Notes under the pieces: model-generated
Told to the model about the DNA's origin: nothing
Seen by the model: only the letters and a program-made list of their open reading frames with translations
Database searches by the model: none
NCBI RefSeq assembly: GCF_019468565.1
Contig: NZ_CP080521.1
Span: forward strand, 1,364,001 to 1,428,000
Length of the DNA stretch: 64,000 bases
Source: Pseudonocardia sp. DSM 110487
Lineage (GTDB): Bacteria > Actinomycetota > Actinomycetes > Mycobacteriales > Pseudonocardiaceae
Direction of reading: 5' to 3'
Shown: positions 9,511-16,680 of the stretch, one piece after another
Numbering within the stretch: the stretch's first letter is position 1
Layout: every line of letters begins with the position of its first letter
Made by a program: the position numbers and the translations under genes

Positions 9511-10484
9511 CTGATCCTGATGCGCGGATCGAGCGCTGCGTAGAGGACGTCGGACAGCCAGCCGGAGATGAGGACGAGCACCGCGACGAAGAGCGTGACG
9601 ATCGCGACGATGTTGGTGTCCTGCTGCTGTACGCCGTAGACCAGCCAGTCGCCCATCCCGAACCAGCCGAAGATGCGTTCGGTGAACACGCCTCCGGTGA
9701 CGAGGAGCCCGAATCCGAATGCGAAGAGCGTAGCCATCGGGATGAGCGCGGTGCGCAGGCCGTGGGTGAACAGGGCGCGGCGGCGGGTGAGGCCCTTGGC
9801 CTGTGCCGTCCGCAGGAAGTCGCTGCTCAGCACGTCGAGCATCGCGCTGCGCTGGTAGCGGCTGTAGTAGGCGATCTGGCCCAGCGCGATGGCGAGCGTG
9901 GGGAGCACGAGGTGCTGCAGGCGGTCGACCAGCTCGGCCAACGCGCTGCCCTGGAAGCTCGGTGTCACCTCGCCCTGAAAGTAGAGGATCGTCGTCCCCG
10001 CAGCCTCGTTGAGTTGGAGGCCGCCGAATTTGAGCAGCTGGGCCAGCACGAAGACCGGGGTCGACAGCACGAGGAACGAGATGAATGTGGCGACGTAGTC
10101 GCCGAAGCGGTATTGCCGCACCGCGCTCGCGACCCCGACGATCACCCCCGTCACGACGCCGAGCACCGTCCCGACGAGGAACAGTCGCAGGCTCACGCCG
10201 ACGCGGCTGAACAGCTGGTCAGCGATCGGTACCCCGGTCACCGTCGTCCCGAAGTCGCCTCGGACGACGTCGCCGAGCCAGCCGGCGAACCGCTGCGGGA
10301 TGGGCTCGTCGAGCCGCAGCTCGGCCCGCTTCGCCTCGATCACCGCGGCAGGCGGCGGTGGGGTGCGCTCGGCGAAGTTCGCCAGCGGATCGAACGTCAG
10401 CGCCGCGAGGCTGAAGGCGAGGAACGTGGCGACCAAGCAGAGCACGATGTAGTTGAGGAGACGGCGCACCAGGAACCGGACCAT
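9507..10484 (-). CDS. dppB: ABC importer permease, DppB/OppB type
   Basis: 325 residues with an N-terminal membrane segment followed by a long extracytoplasmic loop and five further segments, the DppB pattern. It begins MVRFLVRRLLNYIVLCL and contains the EAA loop DFLRTAQAKGLTRRRALFTHGLR. It is the first gene of the leftward operon. The 174-bp gap to the divergent PadR gene at 10659 should carry the promoters of both. A slightly imperfect palindrome, GTTGTGACGTCTCGTAACAC, lies in this gap at about 10598-10617 and may be an operator, but this is a guess. Confidence 0.9.
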   Translation of the reverse strand: MVRFLVRRLLNYIVLCLVATFLAFSLAALTFDPLANFAERTPPPPAAVIEAKRAELRLDEPIPQRFAGWLGDVVRGDFGTTVTGVPIADQLFSRVGVSLRLFLVGTVLGVVTGVIVGVASAVRQYRFGDYVATFISFLVLSTPVFVLAQLLKFGGLQLNEAAGTTILYFQGEVTPSFQGSALAELVDRLQHLVLPTLAIALGQIAYYSRYQRSAMLDVLSSDFLRTAQAKGLTRRRALFTHGLRTALIPMATLFAFGFGLLVTGGVFTERIFGWFGMGDWLVYGVQQQDTNIVAIVTLFVAVLVLISGWLSDVLYAALDPRIRIR

Positions 10485-10658
10485 GCGTCTCCTTGCCTAC
10501 GCCGGGCGGGTCTGATCGGGCGTCCATCCTCGCTCGCCGGGATGTTGGCGGGAACCTTGGGGCGACGTCTGTGAGCTCGCCGTGAAGTACCCGCGAGTTG
10601 TGACGTCTCGTAACACGGCGATACACGGTCGTGGCGATCCGCCGCCCCGGATGGCACG

Positions 10659-11180
10659 GTGACCCGCATGCCGGCCCCGCGAGCACCCGCCGTGAACGCC
10701 ACCGCAGCCGCGCTGCTCGGCCTCCTGCACGAGGGCCCGATGTCGGGAGGGCAGCTCGTCGCGGCCGCCGCGGAGCGGTTCGGCGCCTTCTTCTCCGTCA
10801 CGCGCAGCCAGGTGTACCGGGAGTTGCCGGCGCTCGCCGCCGCGGGGCTGCTCGAGAAGGGGGAGCAGGGGCCGCGGGCGTCGCAGCAGTACGTGCTCAC
10901 GGCCAAGGGCAAGCGGGCCTTCCGGGCGTGGGTGGCGGCGGGCCGGGGTGCCGACAGCCTGCGCAGCCCGCTGGTGCTGCGCCTACTGCACGCCAGGACA
11001 CTCAGCGCCAAGCAGCGGGCCGAGCTCGTGCGCACCAGCCGCGAGGCCTACACCGAGCGGCTCGCGATCGCCAGGGCCGCGGCGCGCAGTGAGCGCGACC
11101 CGTACCGCAAGGCGGCGGCCGACTTCGCGGTGGCGCACGTCCGGGCCGTGCTCAAGCTCCTCGACGCCATTCCGGAGTAG
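10659..11180 (+). CDS. PadR-family transcriptional regulator
   Basis: 173 residues starting at GTG 10659. The N-terminal winged helix shows the PadR pattern (LLGLLHEGPMSGGQLVAAA, then SQVYRELPALAAAGLLEKGE and a wing YVLTAKGKRAF). The C-terminal part is the helical dimerisation region. PadR proteins repress neighbouring genes in response to small ligands. It is divergent from the dpp-like operon and is a candidate for its regulator. The prfB gene follows 22 bp downstream in the same direction, so some read-through is likely. Confidence 0.88.
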   Translation: MTRMPAPRAPAVNATAAALLGLLHEGPMSGGQLVAAAAERFGAFFSVTRSQVYRELPALAAAGLLEKGEQGPRASQQYVLTAKGKRAFRAWVAAGRGADSLRSPLVLRLLHARTLSAKQRAELVRTSREAYTERLAIARAAARSERDPYRKAAADFAVAHVRAVLKLLDAIPE

Positions 11181-11202
11181 TCGGGGCGTAACCTGGAGCG
11201 TT

Positions 11203-12312
11203 GTGAACCCCGACGTCGCCGCGGACATCAAGGACCTCTCCGCCACCCTGGAGAACATCGAGGCGGTCACCGACCTCCCCGCGCTGCGCGCCGAGATCGC
11301 CGACCTCTCCGACCAGGCCGGCCAGCCCGACTTGTGGAACGACACCGAGGCAGCGCAGCGGGTCACGAGCCGGCTCGCCCACGCCCAGGGCGACCTGCGC
11401 CGCCTCGACGACCTGCGCCGCCGCCTCGAGGACCTGCCGATTCTCTACGAGCTGGCCGAGGACGAGGGCGACCAGTCCGCCATCGCCGACGCCGACGCCG
11501 AGCGGGCCAAGCTGCGCGAGGAGGTCGCCTCGCTCGAGGTGCGCACCCTGCTGTCGGGCGAGTTCGACCCGCGCGAGGCGCTGGTGACGATCCGCTCCGA
11601 GGCGGGCGGGGTGGACGCCGCCGACTTCGCCGAGATGCTCATGCGCATGTACCTGCGCTGGGCCGAGCGGCACGACTACTCGGTCGATGTCCTCGACACC
11701 TCCTACGCGGAGGAGGCGGGCATCAAGTCGGCCACGTTCCAGGTGCACGCCCCGTTCGCCTACGGCACCCTCTCCGTCGAGCAGGGCACCCACCGGCTGG
11801 TGCGCATCTCGCCGTTCGACAACCAGGGCCGCAGGCAGACGTCGTTCGCCGGCGTGGAGGTCCTGCCGGTCACCGAGACCACTGACCACGTCGACATCCC
11901 GGAGAACGAGATCCGCATCGACGTGTTCCGGTCATCCGGCCCCGGCGGGCAGAGCGTCAACACCACCGACTCCGCCGTCCGGATCACGCACCTGCCCACC
12001 GGCATCGTGGTGTCCTGCCAGAACGAGAAGTCGCAGATCCAGAACCGGGCGGCCGCGATGCGGGTGCTGCAGTCGCGCCTGCTGGAGCAGCGCCGCCGGG
12101 AGGAGAAGGCGGCGATGAACGCGCTGAAGGACGCAGGCTCCTCGTGGGGCAACCAGATGCGCTCCTACGTGCTGCACCCGTACCAGATGGTCAAGGACCT
12201 GCGCACCGAGCACGAGGTCGGCAACCCGTCGGCGGTGCTCGACGGCGACATCGACGGCTTCATCGAGGCCGGCATCCGCTGGCGCCGCAGCCACGCCACC
12301 GCCGACGCGTAA
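11203..12312 (+). CDS. prfB: Peptide chain release factor 2
   Basis: The frame is open further upstream, but GTG 11203 gives the normal RF2 N-terminus (NPDVAADIKDLSATLENI) and avoids overlapping the PadR gene. The 369-residue product has the stop-codon recognition tripeptide SPF (in RISPFDNQ) that reads UGA/UAA, and the GGQ catalytic motif (SSGPGGQSVNTTDSAVRI) that triggers peptide release in the ribosomal peptidyl transferase centre. The frame is continuous: there is no in-frame UGA or programmed +1 shift as in E. coli. prfB-ftsE-ftsX-smpB is a common actinobacterial gene order. Confidence 0.97.
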   Translation: MNPDVAADIKDLSATLENIEAVTDLPALRAEIADLSDQAGQPDLWNDTEAAQRVTSRLAHAQGDLRRLDDLRRRLEDLPILYELAEDEGDQSAIADADAERAKLREEVASLEVRTLLSGEFDPREALVTIRSEAGGVDAADFAEMLMRMYLRWAERHDYSVDVLDTSYAEEAGIKSATFQVHAPFAYGTLSVEQGTHRLVRISPFDNQGRRQTSFAGVEVLPVTETTDHVDIPENEIRIDVFRSSGPGGQSVNTTDSAVRITHLPTGIVVSCQNEKSQIQNRAAAMRVLQSRLLEQRRREEKAAMNALKDAGSSWGNQMRSYVLHPYQMVKDLRTEHEVGNPSAVLDGDIDGFIEAGIRWRRSHATADA

Positions 12313-12313
12313 T

Positions 12314-12354
12314 CCGCCCAACGTTCCAGCGGTCGAGTAAGCCGGCTTGGGCGG
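12314..12354 (+). terminator. Possible hairpin terminator after prfB
   Basis: An 8-bp perfect stem (CCGCCCAA at 12314-12321 pairs with TTGGGCGG at 12347-12354) lies directly after the prfB stop. The loop is long (25 nt) and no T-run follows, so it may only slow transcription before ftsE. Confidence 0.35.
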
Positions 12355-12399
12355 GTCGGGTAACGGGGTAGCACCGACCCACGAGTAACCTTCCGCGTC

Positions 12400-13089
12400 G
12401 TGATCCGCCTGGAACGCGTCACCAAGCTGTACAAGACCTCGACGCGCCCGGCTCTCGACCGGGTGTCGATGTCGGTGGAGAAGGGCGAGTTCGTCTTCCT
12501 CATCGGCCCGTCAGGTTCGGGCAAGTCGACGTTCCTGCGGCTGTTGCTGCGCGAGGACGTGCCCACCAAGGGCGACATCTTCGTCTCGGACATGAACGTC
12601 GCGAAGCTGCCGCGGCGGCGCGTGCCCAAGCTGCGCCAGCGCATCGGGTGCGTGTTCCAGGACTTCCGGTTGCTGCCGAACAAGACCGTCGGCGAGAACG
12701 TCGCCTTCGCCCTCGAGGTGATCGGCAAGTCGCACAACACCGTGAGCAAGGTGGTGCCCGAGGTGCTCGACCTCGTGGGCCTCACCGGCAAGGCCGACCG
12801 CATGCCGCACGAGCTGTCCGGCGGCGAGCAACAGCGCGTCGCGATCGCGCGGGCGTTCGTCAACCGGCCGCAGGTGCTGCTCGCCGACGAGCCGACGGGG
12901 AACCTCGACCCCGACACCAGCCAGGACATCATGCTGCTACTGGAGCGGATCAACCGGACGGGCACGACGGTCCTCATGGCCACCCACGACCACTCGATCG
13001 TCGACTCGATGCGCCGCCGCGTCGTCGAGCTCCACCTGGGCACGGTCGTCCGCGACGACGCGCGCGGCGTCTACGGCGTGGGGCGGTAG
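12400..13089 (+). CDS. ftsE: Cell-division ABC ATPase FtsE
   Basis: 229 residues from GTG 12400. Walker A GPSGSGKST, the Q-loop in CVFQDFRLLPNKTV, signature LSGGEQQRVAIARA and Walker B VLLADEPTGNLD are all intact, with the typical FtsE spacing and length. FtsE pairs with FtsX at the cytoplasmic side of the division site and drives activation of peptidoglycan hydrolases at the septum. The ftsX gene follows after 3 bp, so the pair is co-translated. Confidence 0.97.
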   Translation: MIRLERVTKLYKTSTRPALDRVSMSVEKGEFVFLIGPSGSGKSTFLRLLLREDVPTKGDIFVSDMNVAKLPRRRVPKLRQRIGCVFQDFRLLPNKTVGENVAFALEVIGKSHNTVSKVVPEVLDLVGLTGKADRMPHELSGGEQQRVAIARAFVNRPQVLLADEPTGNLDPDTSQDIMLLLERINRTGTTVLMATHDHSIVDSMRRRVVELHLGTVVRDDARGVYGVGR

Positions 13090-13092
13090 CGC

Positions 13093-13995
13093 GTGCGTTC
13101 CGACTTCGTCGCCCGCGAGGTCTTCACCGGCCTGCGCCGCAACGTCACGATGACGATCGCGATGGTGCTGACCACCGCGATCTCGCTGGGCCTCGTCGGC
13201 ACCGGGCTGCTCGCCGTGCGCACGATCGACCGCACCGAGCAGCTCTACAGCGATCGCTTCGAGGTGCAGGTGACCCTCACCGCGGACGTCTCGGCCGCCG
13301 ACCCCGACTGCAGCCAGCCGATCTGCACCGGCCTTCGCGACACGCTCGAACGCTCGCCGCTCGTCGACTCCGTGCGGTTCCAGAGCCAGCAGGAGGCCTA
13401 CGAGCACTTCCAGGAGCTGTTCGCCGGGCAGGCGCTCGCCGAGGTGGCCCGACCGCAGTCGCTGCCGGCCACGCTGCGGGTGCGGCTCGCCGACCAGTCG
13501 TCGGGCGCCGACGCCGTCCGCCAGGCCATGACGGGCCAGGTGGGCGTGCGCAACGTGATCGACCAGCGCGAGGTGGTCGCCAAGCTGTTCGACATGATCG
13601 GCAGCTTCCGCGACGTCACCTTCGCGCTCGCCCTCGTGCAGGCGATCGCGGCCCTGCTGTTGATCTCCAACACGGTGCAGGTCTCGGCGTTCACCCGGCG
13701 CACCGAGGTGGGCGTGATGCGTCTCGTGGGCGCCACCCGCTGGTACACGCAACTGCCGTTCCTCATCGAGGCGGTGGTCACCGGCGTGGTCGGCGCCCTC
13801 ATCGCGGTGGCAGGGCTGCTGGCCGGGAAGTACCTGTTCATCGACCAGCTGCTGTCGGGCATCGTGGCAAACGGTGTGGTGCCGCCCGTCGAGCTCGCCG
13901 ACATCGGCTGGGTCGCCCCGATCCTCGTGATGCTCGGCGGCGGGATCGCGGCGGTCACCGGGTACGTGACGCTGCGGATGTACGTGCGGCTCTAA
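13093..13995 (+). CDS. ftsX: Cell-division membrane protein FtsX
   Basis: 300 residues from GTG 13093. The first membrane segment (about residues 21-43) is followed by a large extracellular loop with two Cys residues (DPDCSQPICTG) typical of actinobacterial FtsX, then three further membrane segments at the C-terminus with FtsX-type FTRRTEVGVMRLVGAT. FtsX passes the ATPase signal of FtsE to cell-wall hydrolases (RipC-like in mycobacteria). It lies immediately after ftsE. Confidence 0.96.
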   Translation: MRSDFVAREVFTGLRRNVTMTIAMVLTTAISLGLVGTGLLAVRTIDRTEQLYSDRFEVQVTLTADVSAADPDCSQPICTGLRDTLERSPLVDSVRFQSQQEAYEHFQELFAGQALAEVARPQSLPATLRVRLADQSSGADAVRQAMTGQVGVRNVIDQREVVAKLFDMIGSFRDVTFALALVQAIAALLLISNTVQVSAFTRRTEVGVMRLVGATRWYTQLPFLIEAVVTGVVGALIAVAGLLAGKYLFIDQLLSGIVANGVVPPVELADIGWVAPILVMLGGGIAAVTGYVTLRMYVRL

Positions 13996-14035
13996 CCGCG
14001 AGCCCTCGACCCGCCCGTCCGCGTAGGCTGGACAG

Positions 14036-14521
14036 GTGAAGGAGACGGGGCGCAAGGTGATCGCGCAGAACCGCAGGGCGCGACACGACTACACCATCCT
14101 CGACACCTACGAGGCCGGTGTGGCGCTGATGGGCACCGAGGTGAAGAGCCTGCGACTGGGCCGCGCCTCCCTCGTCGACTCCTTCGCCACGATCGACGAC
14201 GGCGAGGTGTTCCTCCGCGGCCTGCACATCCCCGAGTACACGCAGGGCAGCTGGACCAACCACGAGCCCCGGCGCACCCGCAAGCTGCTGTTGCACCGCG
14301 GCGAGATCGAGCGGCTGATCGGCAAGATCCGCGAGGGTGGGCTCACGCTCGTGCCGATGTCGCTGTACTTCAGCGACGGCAAGGTCAAGCTGGAGCTGGC
14401 GCTCGCCAGAGGCAAGCGCGCCTACGACAAGCGCTCCGACCTCGCCAAGCGCGACGCCGACCGGGAGATCCAACGGGCGTACGGGCGTGCGGTCAAGGGC
14501 AGGGCGCGGGAGCTGCGGTGA
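14036..14521 (+). CDS. smpB: SsrA-binding protein SmpB
   Basis: 161 residues from GTG 14036. The sequence has the SmpB beta-barrel pattern (NRRARHDYTILDTYEAGVAL, GTEVKSLR, EVFLRGLHIPEY) and a basic C-terminal tail (KRSDLAKRDADREIQRA). SmpB carries tmRNA into stalled ribosomes for trans-translation. The tmRNA gene itself lies 1.35 kb downstream (15871-16268), a frequent arrangement. The stop overlaps the start of the next gene by 4 bp. Confidence 0.97.
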   Translation: MKETGRKVIAQNRRARHDYTILDTYEAGVALMGTEVKSLRLGRASLVDSFATIDDGEVFLRGLHIPEYTQGSWTNHEPRRTRKLLLHRGEIERLIGKIREGGLTLVPMSLYFSDGKVKLELALARGKRAYDKRSDLAKRDADREIQRAYGRAVKGRARELR

Positions 14522-15423
14522 CGGTTCCGGACCCACCGGAGTCGGACGACGACGTCCCGCGGTTCCTCGCCGATCTCGGCGTGCCCGGCATCGTCGACGT
14601 CCACGTGCACTTCCTGCCGGAGCGCATGCTGCAGAAGGTGTGGGCGTACTTCGACCAGGCGGCCACGCACTACGGCACGCCGTGGCCGATCCAGTACCGC
14701 ACGCCCGAGCCGGAGCGCGTCGCCACGCTGCGGAAGCTCGGCGTGCAGACGTTCGCGCCGCTCGTCTACCCGCACAAGCCGGGCATGGCGAGCTGGCTCA
14801 CCGAGTGGGTCGCGGAGTTCGCCCGCACCACGTCGGACGCCGTACCCACCACCACCCTCTACCCCGAACCGGACGTCGCCGAATACCTCGGCACCGCCGT
14901 CGATGCAGGCGCCCGGGTGGTGAAGGTGCACGTCCAGGTCGGCGGTTTCGACCCGCGCGATCCACTGCTCCGGCCGGCGTGGGGGCTCCTCGCCGATGCA
15001 CGCGTGCCCGTCGTCATCCACTGCGGGCACGGGCCGATCCCCGGCGCGCACACCGGCCTCGACGTCTTCGGCGAGGTCCTCGCCGAGCATCCCCGGTTGC
15101 GCGCCGTCCTCGCGCACGCCGGGATGCCCGACTACACCGTGGCGCTCAACCTCGTACACCGCTACGAGGGCGTCCACCTCGACACCACGATGGTCGGCAC
15201 CGCGTTCAGCAACCAGTTCGCCCAGCTGCCCGCCGACTGGCCCGCGCGCCTCGCCGACGTCGCCGATCGCGTGGTCTTCGGCTCGGACTTCCCCAACATC
15301 CCCTACCCGTACGCGGAGCAGGTGCGGGCGGTCGCGGAGTGGGCCGCGGCCGAGCCGCGCCTCGGCTCACCGTTCCTCCGCTCGGTCCTCCACACGGCGC
15401 CGTCCCGGCTACTCGGCCTCTGA
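14518..15423 (+). CDS. Amidohydrolase-family metal-dependent hydrolase (amidohydrolase_2 type)
   Basis: 301 residues starting at GTG 14518, overlapping the smpB stop. The TIM-barrel metal motif GIVDVHVHFLP (HxH) is at residues 24-34. Later motifs include VVKVHVQVGGF, PVVIHCGHGP, AVLAHAGMPD and the terminal metal Asp in RVVFGSDFPNIPYP. This is the ACMSD/amidohydrolase_2 pattern, used by decarboxylases and hydrolases. The substrate cannot be deduced. It is translationally coupled to smpB, but a role in trans-translation is not implied. Confidence 0.85.
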   Translation: MTVPDPPESDDDVPRFLADLGVPGIVDVHVHFLPERMLQKVWAYFDQAATHYGTPWPIQYRTPEPERVATLRKLGVQTFAPLVYPHKPGMASWLTEWVAEFARTTSDAVPTTTLYPEPDVAEYLGTAVDAGARVVKVHVQVGGFDPRDPLLRPAWGLLADARVPVVIHCGHGPIPGAHTGLDVFGEVLAEHPRLRAVLAHAGMPDYTVALNLVHRYEGVHLDTTMVGTAFSNQFAQLPADWPARLADVADRVVFGSDFPNIPYPYAEQVRAVAEWAAAEPRLGSPFLRSVLHTAPSRLLGL

Positions 15424-15465
15424 CCCGGCCCGATTGCCGGTCCCGCGCAGTGGGTACACCCTGGG

Positions 15466-15816
15466 ATGGCAATGGCGCTGACAATCGTGGTCGTTCTCGT
15501 GGTGCTCGTCGTGATCGCGATGACCGCGATCCTCGCCGCGCACACCAGGCACTACCGACGTGAGCAACAGCGCATCGAAGCCGCCATCTCCGACCAGCCC
15601 GCGCACGCCGATGACCTGCCGTTCGGGACCGACCGGCGCGGTGCTGGATGGCACGGGCCGAGCTGCAGCGGGGGATTCCCCGCCGTCGAACCGGCCTCTC
15701 ACGGGCCGATGGTGCCCGCGCAACGCACCGGCGACCACGACCGGGACCGGCACGAGCCGGGCCGCGCCCTCGCCAGCCGCCTCCTGCGGCGACGCCGATC
15801 GTCGGAACCGGGATGA
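15466..15816 (+). CDS. Small predicted membrane protein, unknown
   Basis: 116 codons from ATG 15466. There is one strong N-terminal hydrophobic segment (ALTIVVVLVVLVVIAMTAIL) followed by a charged, Arg/His-rich tail without recognisable domains. It sits between the amidohydrolase gene and ssrA on the same strand. The hydrophobic start is the only support; the C-terminal part has low complexity and may not be conserved. Confidence 0.45.
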   Translation: MAMALTIVVVLVVLVVIAMTAILAAHTRHYRREQQRIEAAISDQPAHADDLPFGTDRRGAGWHGPSCSGGFPAVEPASHGPMVPAQRTGDHDRDRHEPGRALASRLLRRRRSSEPG

Positions 15817-15870
15817 ACGACGGGTGTACGGGCGTTACACTCGTACGGTGCCCGACAGCCGGGCGCAGAA

Positions 15871-16268
15871 GGGGGTGAACGGTTTCGACTCCGGATGCGG
15901 ATCGAGGGGAAGCGTGCCGAGGAAGGCGACGATGATCTCGTTAACCATGCGTCGCAAAACAACAAGTGCCGCTGATATGCGCACTGCTCCGGCTCAGGTT
16001 AAGCAGTCTCAGGGCGACTTCGCCCTCGCTGCCTGATCCACTGAGGAGCTGTCGGCCCGGGTGCGTTCCCGACCCGGAGCCCGGCATCAGCTAGGGGACT
16101 CACCCGTTCGCCCGGTCGCGGGGCGGACGGGAACATCAAACAGCGACTGGGATCGTCACACCGGCTCGTCCGCGTGACCGGTGGATCCGAGTAGAGGCAG
16201 AGCGGACTGCGCACGGAGAAGCCCTCGTGAAGTGACGGAGGACCCGGGTTCGATTCCCGGCACCTCCA
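15871..16268 (+). ncRNA. ssrA: Transfer-messenger RNA (tmRNA, SsrA)
   Basis: The 5' end GGGGGTGAACGGTTTCGAC pairs with the 3' end CACCTCC to form the 7-bp acceptor stem. The 3' tRNA-like part contains the T-arm GACCCGGGTTCGATTCCCGG, and the body matches the mycobacterial tmRNA pattern (GGGAAGCGTGCCG, GGCATCAGCTAG, CAGCGACTGGGATCGTCA, TGCGCACGGAGAAGCC). CCA is not encoded. The tag frame most probably resumes at GCC 15968 and ends with TGA 16034-16036. It encodes 22 residues, starting AADMRTAPAQ and ending SQGDFALAA, and its end is the proteolysis signal. The tag is longer than the 11-16 residues usual in actinobacteria. Confidence 0.95.
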
Positions 16269-16277
16269 CGCCCTAGG

Positions 16278-16313
16278 CGCCCCCTGCCCGCGGAAAGCGC
16301 GGGCCAGGGGGCG
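16278..16313 (+). terminator. Terminator of ssrA
   Basis: A strong GC-rich hairpin starts 10 nt after the tmRNA end: CGCCCCCT with CCCGCG pairs with CGCGGG and AGGGGGCG around a GAAA loop with one bulge, followed by GTTTCGGGTT. It fits a rho-independent terminator. Confidence 0.75.
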
Positions 16314-16324
16314 TTTCGGGTTCT

Positions 16325-16440
16325 CTCTGGGGGCGCAGCCCCCAGACCCGCCCGGAGGGGCTCCGCCCCCCGGACCCCCCGTCTCGCATCACCAGGTCCC
16401 ACCTCCCTGCGAGGTTCCGTCGGCCACAGGTCTCGAACCG
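16325..16440. repeat. GC-rich imperfect direct repeat, copy A (also at 19258-19366)
   Basis: This stretch contains a perfect 8-bp hairpin (CTGGGGGCGCAGCCCCCAG at 16327-16345), then CGCCCGGAGGGGCTCCGCCCCC, a spacer, and ends GGTCTCGAACCGC. The same order of blocks occurs at 19258-19366 on the other side of the WD40 gene. It is non-coding; the rest of 16441-16680 shows a further GGGGGAACAGCCCCC hairpin at about 16512 and no gene. Confidence 0.6.
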
Positions 16441-16680
16441 CCTGATGATCGACCAGACACGAGACACACCCGCGAAAAGCGCGAACCGGCCTCGCCCTTT
16501 CGTGTTCCCTGGGGGAACAGCCCCCGTTGCCTAAGACAGAGTCACAAAGATCACCGGTCGCGGGTGCCTGTCACAGACCAGGAGTGCGTTCCCGCCAGGT
16601 GCGGATGCGGCCGTGCGCGCGGTGCCCTTCCCGCATCCGCGCGGTGCACACCACAGCGCCACCCGATCCTTGCGACCAAC

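Noticed and set aside
10948..11202. Upstream extension of the prfB frame
   Set aside because: It overlaps the PadR gene in another frame, is Arg/Ser-rich shadow sequence and is absent from RF2 proteins; GTG 11203 gives the normal N-terminus.
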